64,000 nt of DNA, taken from the NCBI RefSeq assembly GCF_018219155.1, contig NZ_CP056123.1, positions 62,001 to 126,000 on the forward strand, written 5' to 3'. The position numbers and the translations under genes were made by a program. The stretch is from Moritella sp. 24. Lineage in GTDB: Bacteria; Pseudomonadota; Gammaproteobacteria; Enterobacterales; Moritellaceae. Below, piece after piece: positions 22,140-31,217 of the stretch; the stretch's first letter is position 1, and each line of letters begins with the position of its first letter. Under the pieces are notes generated by a model that saw only the letters and a program-made list of their open reading frames with translations, did no database searches and was not told the origin of the DNA.

Positions 22140-22215
22140 TGGTGGGTCCTACTGGGCTTGAACCAGTGACCCTCGCCTTGTAAGGGCGATGCTCTCCCAA
22201 CTGAGCTAAGGACCC
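22140..22215 (-). tRNA. tRNA-Val (anticodon TAC), copy 2
   Basis: Same sequence as Val copy 1; the spacer on its 3' side (with ATGACATTATCACCACAATA) also resembles that of copy 1, indicating tandem duplication of the whole unit. Confidence 0.97.
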
Positions 22216-22255
22216 ACATTATTTTTTTATCGATAGTTGTGTCTATCGTTATAAC

Positions 22256-22332
<77 letters not shown>

Positions 22333-22355
22333 ACAATGCTGTGTTATAAAGAAAG

Positions 22356-22431
22356 TGGTGGGCTGTGAAGGATTTGAACCTTCGACCAATTGATTAAAAG
22401 TCAACTGCTCTACCAACTGAGCTAACAGCCC
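22356..22431 (-). tRNA. tRNA-Lys (anticodon TTT), copy 3
   Basis: Same sequence as the other Lys copies, with encoded CCA. Confidence 0.97.
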
Positions 22432-22495
22432 CAAATTCTTTCTTTATAGTAAATCCCGTTAATAATCTTATAAAGATATAACCAGACTTAATATA

Positions 22496-22571
22496 TGGTG
22501 GGTCCTACTGGGCTTGAACCAGTGACCCTCGCCTTGTAAGGGCGATGCTCTCCCAACTGAGCTAAGGACCC
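22496..22571 (-). tRNA. tRNA-Val (anticodon TAC), copy 3
   Basis: Promoter-proximal gene of the tRNA operon; same sequence as the other Val copies, with encoded CCA. Confidence 0.97.
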
Positions 22572-22632
22572 CATACTTTCGATTAATGTTGGAAACGTTG
22601 TTTTGAAGCAGCGCCCCTAATCGAGGTGGCAG

Positions 22633-22661
22633 ATATTATCCAGAACCTAATGTTTATGCAA
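22633..22661 (-). promoter_or_regulatory. Promoter of the tRNA operon
   Basis: On the minus strand: -35 TTGCAT (22656-22661), 17-bp spacer, -10 TAATAT (22633-22638), followed by CTGCC as a GC-rich discriminator, typical of stringently controlled stable-RNA promoters. Transcription would start near 22626, about 55 bases before the first tRNA. Confidence 0.75.
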
Positions 22662-22976
22662 CCCCTAATTCAATTATTTTATTTAAATTGTTTGGTTGCG
22701 ATCTTTTTTGCTACTTATTGTCTATAAAGTGTTCGCAATTGATTTATTTTCTTCAGAATAACTAATAGTAGAGAACAAATTTATGAATGGCTACTCGATT
22801 TTAGTGACAGACCCTGTTTATCAATATTAATAATGTGACTATTTCGGCGCTATAAGTTTACCATTATCTAGAAAACTGTTAGCATCATCACACTTCTATG
22901 CCTGCCATATCGGCCAACTTTTATTGTAAAAAATCAATAAAATTTAAGCATGGTTTCTCCCATTTAAGGTTTTATT
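22662..22976 (+). promoter_or_regulatory. cyaA upstream region
   Basis: About 315 bases between the tRNA promoter and cyaA, AT-rich and without an ORF. It must contain the cyaA promoter, but no confident -35/-10 pair or complete CRP site (only TGTGA half-sites, e.g. near 22832) was found. Confidence 0.3.
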
Positions 22977-25463
22977 TTGCAGGATAAGATTGTTGAACTG
23001 AAACATAAAGCTAAGCGGTTCAATCAGCTTAGACTTGATCGTGCCTTATCCTTAATGGATGATCATGGGCGCGAAGTGACAGCTATTTTACCTCTTTTAC
23101 TGCACTGTAATCATCCAAACCTACCTGTTTATCTAGATAGTGCAGTGCCATATGGCATCTGTTTATTTACACCGGACGAGCAACAACAAGATTATTTGAC
23201 CTCACTAAACGTGTCATTAGATGATGAAAAATGCACGACTTGTTCGCCTATATACAGTTTATACGCAATGGGAAGTACGGGCTCGATTGGTCAAAACTGG
23301 CGTAGTGATTTAGATATTTGGGTTTGTCATGATCCGGCAATGAGTGAAACGGATGCTGCGTTATTAGAGCAAAAGTGCACACTAATAACGGCATGGGCAG
23401 AAACCTATAATGTTGAAGTTAATTTTTTCCTTATTGCTGAAGATAAGTTTAGAAAAGTTAATAATGCGGTAATGACGAAAGAAAGTTGTGGTAGTGCTCA
23501 ACATTTCTTATTGCTCGATGAATTTTATCGCAGTGCCTTGCGGATCGCAGGTAAACCAAGCTTATGGCATATTTTACCGGTTGAATTTGATAATAATTAT
23601 GATGATTATGTTGATGAATTGGTTGCTGGCGGCATTATTGACCGTAAAGAATGGGTTGATTTAGGTGGTTTTCCTTGTATTCCAGCTGAAGAATATTTTG
23701 GCTCGGCATTGTGGCAGCTCTATAAAGGGATTGATTCACCTTATAAGGCTGTATTGAAAACCTTATTAATGGAAGCTTACTCAGCTGAGTACCCGCATAA
23801 CCGTTTGTTGTCACAAATCATGAAAGAAAACTTTCAATTGGGGTCTTCACAACAATTGGAGTTATCGCACGATACCTACTATCAGATTCTAGTTAAGGTA
23901 ACGGGTTATCTCGAAAAGATGGGTGATAATGCGCGTGTTGATTTATTGCGCCGTTGTTTTTATTTAAAAATGTTCAGTGGTAATGGTGCTAATGAAAAAC
24001 TGGCTCGTCCAGAATGGCATCGCACGTCAGTGGCTGAGATTATCAGTGAGTGGGGTTGGCATCCAGATCGCATTGCTCATTTAGATAACCGTGATAACTG
24101 GAAGATCGAGCAAGTACAAGAAGCACATCCAGAACTACTTGATGCAATGATGAAAGGCTATCGAAATCTGATCGGTTTTGCTCGTCGGAATAATATCAGT
24201 GAATCAATTAATCCCGCTGATATCGGTATTTTGTCACGTAAGCTATATGCGGCATTTGAGTCATTACCAGGTAAAGTCACATCGATTAATCCACAAATTT
24301 CTCCCGATTTATCTGAACAACAATTAAGTTTTGTACAAGTACCAGATGGTCGTTTTAATAACTCTGGCTGGTATTTATATAATTCGTCTTTAGAACCGAT
24401 TGAAATAGTTGGTCGTAAGCCATTGGAACATAATGGTTATTTGAGCAAGTTAGTCGCTTGGAGCTATTTTAATGGATTGATGGTTAATAAGACGCAAGTC
24501 GATATATTTAATCAAGATTCAGATATGAATATCGATGTGTTGGATTCGTTCTGTAAAGATCTAAAGAATAAATTCCCACTTCGAGCGAAGCCTGCATCAA
24601 ACCAGGCGCTTAGTCGACCTTGTGAGATCCGCGATTTATCTATTTTTCTGAATTTAGAATATGATCCGACTAACCACTGGGGAGGTCGAATTATTGAATT
24701 TGATACTAATACCAGTGATGTATTCTCGTTTGGTGATTGTAAAGCTTGCTTAGTTGGTAGTATTGATCTGATTTATCGTAACTCTTGGAATGAAGTGAGA
24801 ACACTGCATTTTTCAGGCGAAGAGCGTATTGTTGATGCGTTAACGACGATCATGGGCAAGATGCATCAAGATGCCACAGAACCCGATTCTATAAAGGTAT
24901 TTTGCTATAGCTTACATTTCCGTGGCTTGATCCGTCATAGTTTCGAGCGTTTAGTTCGAGATTGTATTAGTACTCGATTACAGCGCGATAAAGATCAGGT
25001 TGTTAAAGTTCTTACTATTAGTGATGACCGTTTTGGCATTTATTTTGAGCGTCGCGGTGTATCTATCCGTAAACTCGAAACATCACTCGATCTGTATCAT
25101 CATATTTCAGAGCGTAAGCTGGAACAAATGCCGCTACGAATTGATAAAACGACGACGGCTGAAGGTACGCCGTTAGCTGTAGAGTCACATTCATCAGAAG
25201 GGTTAGTACAATTCTTTTTTGAAAATTATAAAAATGGTTTCAATGTCTATATAGTCGATGAAGCTAACCGTGTGGAAACTTATCAACATCTTAGTGGTAA
25301 TAAAGATGAGCTGATTAAAGGTGTACACCGTTTTTATACTAACTCCCAAGAAGAATCGCGAAGTGAAGGTGCGTTTGCAAACTTTAATTTACCGCAATTT
25401 TACGACATCGTGTATTCAGAAAGTAAAGAATTAGAAGTAATTCCTTACGTATCCGCTAAATAA
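22977..25463 (+). CDS. cyaA: Class I adenylate cyclase
   Basis: Makes cAMP from ATP for CRP signalling. The 828 residues align along their length with enteric CyaA. The catalytic nucleotidyltransferase motif GSTGSIGQNWRSDLDIWVC lies at about residues 99-117, with metal-binding Asp111 and Asp113. The C-terminal regulatory half (NPQISPDLSEQQLSF, NEVRTLHFSGEE, FNLPQFYDIV) is intact. The start is a TTG with AAGG seven bases upstream; a weak UUG start is also known for E. coli cyaA and limits synthesis. It points away from hemC but is separated from it by the copper and tRNA blocks. Confidence 0.96.
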   Translation: MQDKIVELKHKAKRFNQLRLDRALSLMDDHGREVTAILPLLLHCNHPNLPVYLDSAVPYGICLFTPDEQQQDYLTSLNVSLDDEKCTTCSPIYSLYAMGSTGSIGQNWRSDLDIWVCHDPAMSETDAALLEQKCTLITAWAETYNVEVNFFLIAEDKFRKVNNAVMTKESCGSAQHFLLLDEFYRSALRIAGKPSLWHILPVEFDNNYDDYVDELVAGGIIDRKEWVDLGGFPCIPAEEYFGSALWQLYKGIDSPYKAVLKTLLMEAYSAEYPHNRLLSQIMKENFQLGSSQQLELSHDTYYQILVKVTGYLEKMGDNARVDLLRRCFYLKMFSGNGANEKLARPEWHRTSVAEIISEWGWHPDRIAHLDNRDNWKIEQVQEAHPELLDAMMKGYRNLIGFARRNNISESINPADIGILSRKLYAAFESLPGKVTSINPQISPDLSEQQLSFVQVPDGRFNNSGWYLYNSSLEPIEIVGRKPLEHNGYLSKLVAWSYFNGLMVNKTQVDIFNQDSDMNIDVLDSFCKDLKNKFPLRAKPASNQALSRPCEIRDLSIFLNLEYDPTNHWGGRIIEFDTNTSDVFSFGDCKACLVGSIDLIYRNSWNEVRTLHFSGEERIVDALTTIMGKMHQDATEPDSIKVFCYSLHFRGLIRHSFERLVRDCISTRLQRDKDQVVKVLTISDDRFGIYFERRGVSIRKLETSLDLYHHISERKLEQMPLRIDKTTTAEGTPLAVESHSSEGLVQFFFENYKNGFNVYIVDEANRVETYQHLSGNKDELIKGVHRFYTNSQEESRSEGAFANFNLPQFYDIVYSESKELEVIPYVSAK

Positions 25464-25721
25464 CCTACCTTATTTTTTAATAATCCACATTTCTTAGTCG
25501 ATTTTATCTAAATTGCTACTATTATTTTTTAATTTCATTTTTAGCGCGTAAGAGATCGACTATTAGCTATGTGGGAATATGCTGTTCTATCATTGTGGGT
25601 GTATTCGTTTTCGTCTATGTGATACACGTTGTCGCTGTTTTTAAGTTATTGATTTTATATGGATTATATTTTCGCGTGATCTAGATCTCGTTATTAAATT
25701 GGAAAAAGTAAGATTTCTGTA
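25464..25721 (+). promoter_or_regulatory. Upstream activating region of the first CsrB-like RNA
   Basis: The segment 25541-25564 (TTAGCGCGTAAGAGATCGAC then TATT) is repeated almost exactly at 27149-27172 upstream of the second RNA gene. It includes the left half of the GacA/UvrY/VarA box (TGTAAG-N6-CTTACA) as CGTAAG, with a degenerate right half. These boxes normally lie about 150-200 bases before csr RNA promoters, as here. Confidence 0.6.
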
Positions 25722-25749
25722 TTGCGGCGAAATGGGATTACTTTATAGT
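25722..25749 (+). promoter_or_regulatory. Promoter of the first CsrB-like RNA
   Basis: -35 TTGCGG (25722-25727), 16-bp spacer, -10 TATAGT (25744-25749). Predicted start near 25756, just before the first GGA motif. Confidence 0.65.
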
Positions 25750-25755
25750 GTGTAT

Positions 25756-26085
25756 TCGAAAGGACGCACGAAGTAGTTGGTAAGGATTACTAACTTGATG
25801 ATGGATTATCGAATAGGATTTACCACAGGATGTGGTCGCAAGGAAAAGTCTTCAGGATGAAGATGCGATGGACACTCAAAGGATTTGGGTTAAAGGACAC
25901 CTCTAGGATGGAGAGGAAATAAATCGGAATGATTTATTGTACCAGGATGGTAATAAAAAAAACCCGATGGATTGGGAGTTAAACCTAAAGGAAATTAGGT
26001 TAGTCAATTTGCAGGGAGCAAAATTAGTTCAAGGATAGGGCTACATGACTACTTAAGGACGGCATTTATGCCGTCCTTTTCTTTT
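25756..26085 (+). ncRNA. csrB: CsrB-family regulatory RNA, copy 1
   Basis: About 330 bases packed with roughly twenty GGA motifs, many as AGGA or AGGATG flanked by short inverted repeats such as TCTTCAGGATGAAGA and CTCTAGGATGGAGAG, so that GGA is shown in hairpin loops. The stretch AAAGGACACCTC and the late GCAGGGAGCA match E. coli CsrB closely. It ends with a strong intrinsic terminator (stem AAGGACGGCA/TGCCGTCCTT, then T-rich). Such RNAs sequester the translational regulator CsrA. The 5' end is estimated from the promoter. Confidence 0.9.
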
Positions 26086-26404
26086 ATCTGCAGTTTATCC
26101 ACCCGTCACTTTTATTCTTTAAATACAGTGCTTGTATCGCTCATTTATTATACTACCCGAACCTGTTGTCGTTCATTTATTACCACCGTCAATAAAAGCG
26201 CCGTATCTTACGTCTGCTCTCTCTTCACTCATATCTTGCTGCCATTGAATTATCTTTATTTTATCTACTCATTTACAACTTTAGACCCCTTTAAACGCGC
26301 GTTATAACGACCTCTTTTTATTTAATAAATAGACTGAAATAGTGCTAGGTTTGATGAGCGTATTGGTAGTAATCTGATGCTAATTCGAGCAGGAGAACAA
26401 GATT
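26086..26404 (+). other. Intergenic region upstream of the qnr-like gene
   Basis: About 320 bases, pyrimidine-rich on this strand. A 79-codon ORF begins inside the RNA terminator and has no ribosome-binding site or recognisable product, so it is not called. No LexA box (CTG-N10-CAG) was found before the qnr-like gene. A Shine-Dalgarno CAGGAGA lies seven bases before its ATG. Confidence 0.5.
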
Positions 26405-27061
26405 ATGAAGACGACTGATAATACATTCATTGAAGAAGATTTTTCTGATTTAGACTTAGAGTCGATGAAATTTACACGCTGCTATTTTTATCGTTGTGAT
26501 TTTAATCATGCCCAATTAAGCGATGTAGAATTTATTGATTGTCAGTTTATTGAGCGCGGTAATATTACTGGATGTCGATTTGATTACGCTGATTTAAAAG
26601 GTGCGAGTTTTAAAAATTGTGATTTAAGCATGACTAGCTTTATTGGTGCGGAATGCTTTGGTATTGAATTTCGCAGCTGTAATTTAAAAGGTGCTGATTT
26701 TAGTCGTGCAAGTTTTGCTAATTATATTACGCAAAAAACGTTTTTTTGTTCTGCTTATATAACGGAATGTAATTTGAGTTATGCGAACTTTTCCGATCAG
26801 CGTATTGAGAAGTGCGATTTATATGAGAATCGTTGGACTGGCTGTAATTTACTGGGTGCGTCATTACAAGGTTCAGATCTGACTCGAGGTGAGTTTTCTG
26901 CCGATATGTGGTCGCAGTTTAATTTGCAGCACTGTAATTTAAGTTATGTTGATTTAACAGGTCTCGATCCAAGGCGGGTTAATTTAAATGGCGTAACGAT
27001 TTGTACTTGGCAGCAGGAACAACTATTAGAACCCTTTGGATTAATAATCAGTGGTGATTAA
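26405..27061 (+). CDS. qnr: Qnr-family pentapeptide-repeat protein
   Basis: A 218-residue protein, exactly the length of QnrA and QnrS. It folds as a right-handed quadrilateral beta-helix that mimics DNA and protects gyrase/topoisomerase IV from quinolones in known family members. Pentapeptide repeats (A/C-D/N-L/F-X-X) run throughout, e.g. CNLKGADFSRASF. The signature segments CFGIEFR.C.LKGA.FSRA, CSAYI, and the C-terminus GLDPRRVNL.GV.IC.WQQEQLLEP.G match QnrA1 very closely from memory. It is a resident chromosomal gene rather than plasmid-borne: no integron or IS is nearby. It is flanked on both sides by CsrB-like RNA genes. Its natural role is unknown. Confidence 0.93.
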   Translation: MKTTDNTFIEEDFSDLDLESMKFTRCYFYRCDFNHAQLSDVEFIDCQFIERGNITGCRFDYADLKGASFKNCDLSMTSFIGAECFGIEFRSCNLKGADFSRASFANYITQKTFFCSAYITECNLSYANFSDQRIEKCDLYENRWTGCNLLGASLQGSDLTRGEFSADMWSQFNLQHCNLSYVDLTGLDPRRVNLNGVTICTWQQEQLLEPFGLIISGD

Positions 27062-27148
27062 TCAGGTGATATGATCACGATCACATATTTATTACTGTTG
27101 CACTCATGCTTATGTACACGATTACTATTATTTATTTTATCGCTATTT

Positions 27149-27172
27149 TTAGCGTGTAAGAGATCGACTATT
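27149..27172 (+). promoter_or_regulatory. GacA/UvrY-type box upstream of the second CsrB-like RNA
   Basis: TTAGCGTGTAAGAGATCGAC at 27149-27168 followed by TATT, nearly identical to 25541-25564 before copy 1. It contains TGTAAG, the conserved half of the GacA-family response-regulator box. The spacing to the RNA start is about 200 bases. Confidence 0.65.
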
Positions 27173-27365
27173 CTTGATTGTAGATAAAGTACTTATATTA
27201 AGGTGTGATCCTAGATGATAAATGAATGTATTTCTATTCATTTAATTGTTAAAGCCTATTCTCACGGTATTTGTAGTAATTTGTGCTAAAGGGTTAGTGT
27301 TTAAACTCTAATTATATTTGTTTTTTCTCGCTATTTATTGTTTTTAGGTTTGTTATATTTGTTTC

Positions 27366-27681
27366 CAGAGACGCAGGAAGTTCATCAGGATGATGACTTG
27401 GCTCTCTACATGAAACTGCAAGGATGTGGTGGATTACAAGGATAGCACTCACGGATTAAGAGTGAATAAAGGACACCTCCAGGATGGAGATGAGAAACAG
27501 GTTAGGATGACTTGTTAGGCTAGGATTGCCAAAGGAACAACTCAAAGGATTGGGGAAAAGTAAATCACCTAATGGATTAGGTAAAATGTCTAAGTGCAGG
27601 GAGCACAATCAGTTCAAGGATATGAGCTATTATGACAACGTAAAAGGGCTGCACTAGTTTCTAGTGCAGCCCTTTTCTTTT
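27366..27681 (+). ncRNA. csrC: CsrB-family regulatory RNA, copy 2
   Basis: About 315 bases with roughly seventeen GGA motifs, including CATCAGGATGATG, CTCCAGGATGGAG and AGTTCAAGGATATGAGC. The blocks AAAGGACACCTCCAGGATGG and GCAGGGAGCA are shared with copy 1 and with E. coli CsrB. It ends in a strong terminator: a 16-bp stem AAAAGGGCTGCACTAG/CTAGTGCAGCCCTTTT. The -10 may be TTATAT at 27353-27358 with a poor -35, in keeping with dependence on an activator. The csrC label only marks it as a second copy. Confidence 0.9.
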
Positions 27682-27700
27682 GCCTAAAATTAATTCTACT

Positions 27701-28012
27701 TTAGAAGTTAACTACTTCATTTCCTTGATTTTTAACCGCTTCTGTCAGTACTGCTGATAGAGATTGTTGAGTTCGGTTATCAATCCACACATCATTTATA
27801 AATTCAAAATGATGGCCATTGGCCTTTGTTGCTACCCATAGCTGATGTAATGGTGCTTGTTTGTTCAAAATGATTTGTGAGCCATCACGGCAGTATAAAG
27901 TCAGGATACTGTTACTGTTTTCATAATCAAGCTCAACATCACTGTCGTCAATGAGCTCTTCAAAGCTTATTAATAGTTCATCAACCTGTTGATGGAATTC
28001 TGAATCAGTCAT
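27701..28012 (-). CDS. cyaY: Iron donor protein CyaY (frataxin)
   Basis: Bacterial frataxin, 103 residues, that binds iron and modulates iron-sulfur cluster assembly by IscS. The acidic first helix (FEELIDDSDVELDYE) and the beta-sheet residues ILTLYCRDGSQIILNKQ, plus the HQLWVATKANGHHF motif, are characteristic. Divergent from lptM, as in E. coli. Convergent with the second CsrB-like RNA, whose terminator can serve both. Confidence 0.94.
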   Translation of the reverse strand: MTDSEFHQQVDELLISFEELIDDSDVELDYENSNSILTLYCRDGSQIILNKQAPLHQLWVATKANGHHFEFINDVWIDNRTQQSLSAVLTEAVKNQGNEVVNF

Positions 28013-28088
28013 TTTTTATTAATCCTATTGCTTTTAATTTTGTCAGTGCGATTATAAGGGATAGAATTAATTTATCATTGAGTCGGTT

Positions 28089-28298
28089 ATGAGCCAAGTA
28101 AGAAAAACAACATTTATTACATTAGCATTTGTGCTTAGCGCTGGTTTACTCAGTGGTTGTGGTATTTCAGGGCCTTTATATGCACCTGGAACGGGACCTG
28201 ATGCTAAAGAAGTACAGCAAACCCCAGCGCCAACACAAACAACCGAAAGCGCAGATAATGGTGTGGCGAGCAAGATGCCAAGTAGTGACGAGAAATAA
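28089..28298 (+). CDS. lptM: LPS-assembly lipoprotein LptM (YifL)
   Basis: A 69-residue lipoprotein with lipobox LLSGC (Cys at about residue 24) directly followed by GISGPLYAPG, matching the family motif CG-x-x-GPLY. In E. coli, LptM helps the LptDE complex mature at the outer membrane. The Pro/Thr-rich tail is disordered. First gene of the lptM-lysA-dapF string. Confidence 0.9.
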   Translation: MSQVRKTTFITLAFVLSAGLLSGCGISGPLYAPGTGPDAKEVQQTPAPTQTTESADNGVASKMPSSDEK

Positions 28299-28366
28299 AC
28301 ATAACATTGACACATGATGTGCAGTGAATGAGTTAGTTTACGAATTAAAAGAAAAGGAATAGAGCA

Positions 28367-29623
28367 TTGGATTACTTTAATTATCAGGATGATGGCCAGT
28401 TATTTGCGGAACAATGTGCGGTTGCCGAAGTAGCAGAGAAATTTGGCACACCAACGTATGTATATAGTCGAGCGACAATTGAACGTCATTGGCATGCATT
28501 TAATGACGCCGCTGGTGAGCATCCACATCTGGTTTGTTATGCCGTAAAAGCTAATTCAAATATCGCTGTTCTAAATGTCATGGCACGCTTAGGCTCTGGT
28601 TTTGATATCGTTTCAGGTGGTGAGTTATTGCGTGTTATTGCTGCCGGTGGTGATCCAAGTAAAGTTGTATTTTCTGGCGTTGGTAAAACGGTTGAAGAAA
28701 TTAATCTCGCGCTTGATCATCATATCCATTGTTTTAATGTTGAGTCTATATCAGAACTTGAACGCATTAATGACATTGCGACGAGTCGTGGCGAACAGGC
28801 CCCTGTTTCTATTCGTGTTAACCCAAATATTGACGCGGGTACGCACCCTTATATTTCTACGGGTCTAAAAGAAAATAAATTCGGTATTGATATTGATTTA
28901 GCGGAAGGTGTTTATCAAACCGCGAGTAAAATGCCGGGTATTAAATTAAAAGGTGTTGATTGTCATATTGGTTCACAATTGACAGAATTATCACCTTTCT
29001 TAGATGCTGTTGATAAGCTATTACTACTAATTGATAAATTATCATCGCAAGGTATTGTGCTTGCACATCTTGATGTTGGTGGTGGTTTAGGCGTTCCTTA
29101 TGATGGTGAAACACCACCACAACCCGCCGAATATGCACAGGCATTAAAAGATAAATTAGCGGGTCGTAAATTGGCGCTTATTTTTGAGCCTGGTCGTGCG
29201 ATTATGGCGAATGCCGGTATTTTAGTGAGTAAAGTTGAGTATATTAAACTTACTGAGCATAAAAACTTTGCTATCGTTGATGCTGCAATGAATGACCTTA
29301 TTCGCCCTGCACTATATAGCGCGTGGCAAGCTATCGCGCCGGTGAATAAATCATTAGAGCGCGAGTGCTTAAACTATGACGTTGTTGGTCCAATTTGTGA
29401 GACTGGTGATTTCTTAGGTAAAAATCGTGATTTAGCGATCGCGATGAATGATTATATTGTTGTACGCTCTGCGGGTGCTTATGGTTCAACCATGAGTTCT
29501 AATTATAATTCTCGTAGTCGACCTGCAGAAGTGATGGTTGATGGTGATGTGGCGCATTTAATTCGTCGCCGAGAAGAGCTTGCAGAAATATGGAAAGATG
29601 AAGCAATTTTACCTGCAGAATAA
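28367..29623 (+). CDS. lysA: Diaminopimelate decarboxylase
   Basis: PLP enzyme making lysine from meso-diaminopimelate. The 418 residues show the PLP lysine in [10 protein letters not shown] (about residue 59), the HIGSQLTE motif, the glycine-rich LDVGGGLG and GPICETGDF near the C-terminus. Start is TTG, with AAGGA nine bases upstream; the resulting [11 protein letters not shown] matches the N-terminus of Vibrio LysA, so the unusual start is well supported. Followed by dapF, which makes its substrate. Confidence 0.96.
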   Translation: MDYFNYQDDGQLFAEQCAVAEVAEKFGTPTYVYSRATIERHWHAFNDAAGEHPHLVCYAVKANSNIAVLNVMARLGSGFDIVSGGELLRVIAAGGDPSKVVFSGVGKTVEEINLALDHHIHCFNVESISELERINDIATSRGEQAPVSIRVNPNIDAGTHPYISTGLKENKFGIDIDLAEGVYQTASKMPGIKLKGVDCHIGSQLTELSPFLDAVDKLLLLIDKLSSQGIVLAHLDVGGGLGVPYDGETPPQPAEYAQALKDKLAGRKLALIFEPGRAIMANAGILVSKVEYIKLTEHKNFAIVDAAMNDLIRPALYSAWQAIAPVNKSLERECLNYDVVGPICETGDFLGKNRDLAIAMNDYIVVRSAGAYGSTMSSNYNSRSRPAEVMVDGDVAHLIRRREELAEIWKDEAILPAE

Positions 29624-29664
29624 TATTTTACCTACTGAATGAAATAGGGGGGTTACAGGTTCAT

Positions 29665-30495
29665 ATGTTTATACAGTTCTCAAAGATGCACGGTCTGGGT
29701 AATGATTTCATGGTCGTAGATTGTGTTACTCAAAATGTATTTTTTAATAATGACAATATTCGTCGTTTGGCGGATAGAAATACCGGTATTGGTTTTGATC
29801 AACTATTAGTCGTTGAAGCTCCTTATGACCCTGACCTTGATTTTCATTACCGTATCTTTAATTCGGACGGAAGTGAAGTTGAACAGTGTGGTAATGGCGC
29901 TCGCTGTTTTGCCAGTTTCGTTCGCCATAAAGGGCTAACGAATAAGAACAAAATTGCGGTAAGTACCAGTTCTGGCAAGATCACCTTACAAGTTGAATAT
30001 GATGGTCAGATAACGGTAAATATGGGCGTGCCAGAATTGGCGCCGGATAAAATTCCGTTTCGTGCAACGAAGCAAGAAAAAACCTATATTTTACGTGCAT
30101 TAGACAGTACTGTTTTCTGTGGCGCTGTATCGATGGGTAATCCTCATTGTGTGACATTAGTGGATGATATTGAGACTGCGCCATTAGAAGATCTTGGTCA
30201 TGCGATTGCGCATCATGAACGATTTCCTAATCGTGTTAACGCTGGTTTCATGCAAGTATTATCGCCCGACCACGCTAAGTTACGTGTTTATGAACGTGGT
30301 GTTGGTGAAACGCAAGCATGTGGTACAGGCGCTTGTGCTGCCGCTGTTGTTGGTCAATTACAAGGTAAACTAGGCCAAGATGTGTGCATAGAATTACCGG
30401 GTGGTAAATTGCAAATATCATGGCAAGGTCCAGGTAAACCTGTATTTATGACTGGCCCTGCGACACATGTTTACGATGGCCAAATTAATATATGA
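29665..30495 (+). CDS. dapF: Diaminopimelate epimerase
   Basis: Converts LL- to meso-diaminopimelate for lysine and peptidoglycan. 276 residues with the two catalytic cysteines in EQCGNGARC (about C75) and QACGTGAC (about C219). A purine-rich Shine-Dalgarno precedes the ATG. Its stop overlaps the start of the next gene (ATGA), so the genes are translationally coupled. Confidence 0.97.
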   Translation: MFIQFSKMHGLGNDFMVVDCVTQNVFFNNDNIRRLADRNTGIGFDQLLVVEAPYDPDLDFHYRIFNSDGSEVEQCGNGARCFASFVRHKGLTNKNKIAVSTSSGKITLQVEYDGQITVNMGVPELAPDKIPFRATKQEKTYILRALDSTVFCGAVSMGNPHCVTLVDDIETAPLEDLGHAIAHHERFPNRVNAGFMQVLSPDHAKLRVYERGVGETQACGTGACAAAVVGQLQGKLGQDVCIELPGGKLQISWQGPGKPVFMTGPATHVYDGQINI

Positions 30496-31217
30496 CGGGC
30501 ATCGAACCATTGAGCCAAAATGTGGAAACGCCTGCTATTTCAGAGCAAGATGTCATTGCTTTTTTACAGGCGGATCCGGATTTTTTTGTCCGTAATAATA
30601 GCTTGGTTGATTCTTTACCTATTTCTCACGGCTCTCAAGGCAGTGTGTCTTTAGTTACTTTACGTCTAGAGCGCCAACGCCAGCGTATCGCTGAATTAGA
30701 ACTACAATTAAAGCAATTAGTCGCGATTGCTGCTGATAACGATAAGCTATTTCGTATTTATGCAGATATTTATACGGCACTCTTTAATTGTACGTCAGTC
30801 ATGCAAATGCAACGTATTTTAGTGACTCAAATTCAATCTCAATTACCTCTCGCCGCAGTTAAATTACATTTAAACGAAGCATATTTTCACCTTAAATCTC
30901 AATATGCACCGCTGGCAATATCTGCGGGACAACTGGTCCGAATTCGTCAAAAACAGTTCGCTGGCGGTGATCATTATTTTGGTCCCGTGTCTGGTGTTGA
31001 TAAAGCGTTATTGTTTGGACAGGATGCTCTCGTTAACTCTGTTGCGCTAATGGCGTTGGGTGAGCGAGGTGAATACGGTTTACTCGCTATTGGCAGTGCA
31101 AACGCGGAACATTACCAAGCTGGCATGGATAACTTGCTGTTAGGTCAGCTTTGTCGCATTATCTCTACCCTGTTACCGCAACTGATGCCTTCACGTGACA
31201 ACGCTATCAAAAAATAA
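30492..31217 (+). CDS. DUF484 family protein
   Basis: 241 residues with a GAF-like fold in the central and C-terminal part and a helical N-terminus including the family stretch [16 protein letters not shown] and [20 protein letters not shown]. Function unknown. It is nearly always found between dapF and xerC in gammaproteobacteria, as here. Overlaps dapF by four bases and xerC by 23. Confidence 0.92.
   Translation: MTGIEPLSQNVETPAISEQDVIAFLQADPDFFVRNNSLVDSLPISHGSQGSVSLVTLRLERQRQRIAELELQLKQLVAIAADNDKLFRIYADIYTALFNCTSVMQMQRILVTQIQSQLPLAAVKLHLNEAYFHLKSQYAPLAISAGQLVRIRQKQFAGGDHYFGPVSGVDKALLFGQDALVNSVALMALGERGEYGLLAIGSANAEHYQAGMDNLLLGQLCRIISTLLPQLMPSRDNAIKK

Noticed and set aside
22820-22860. CRP site upstream of cyaA
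   Set aside because: Only one TGTGA half-site; the other half does not match.
26068-26307. 79-codon ORF after the first CsrB-like RNA
   Set aside because: Begins inside the terminator hairpin, no ribosome-binding site, low-complexity composition.
26086-26404. LexA control of the qnr-like gene, as for qnrB
   Set aside because: No CTG-N10-CAG sequence found between the RNA terminator and the start codon.
28067-28315. 82-codon ORF opposite lptM
   Set aside because: Shadow of the lptM coding frame without its own start signals.
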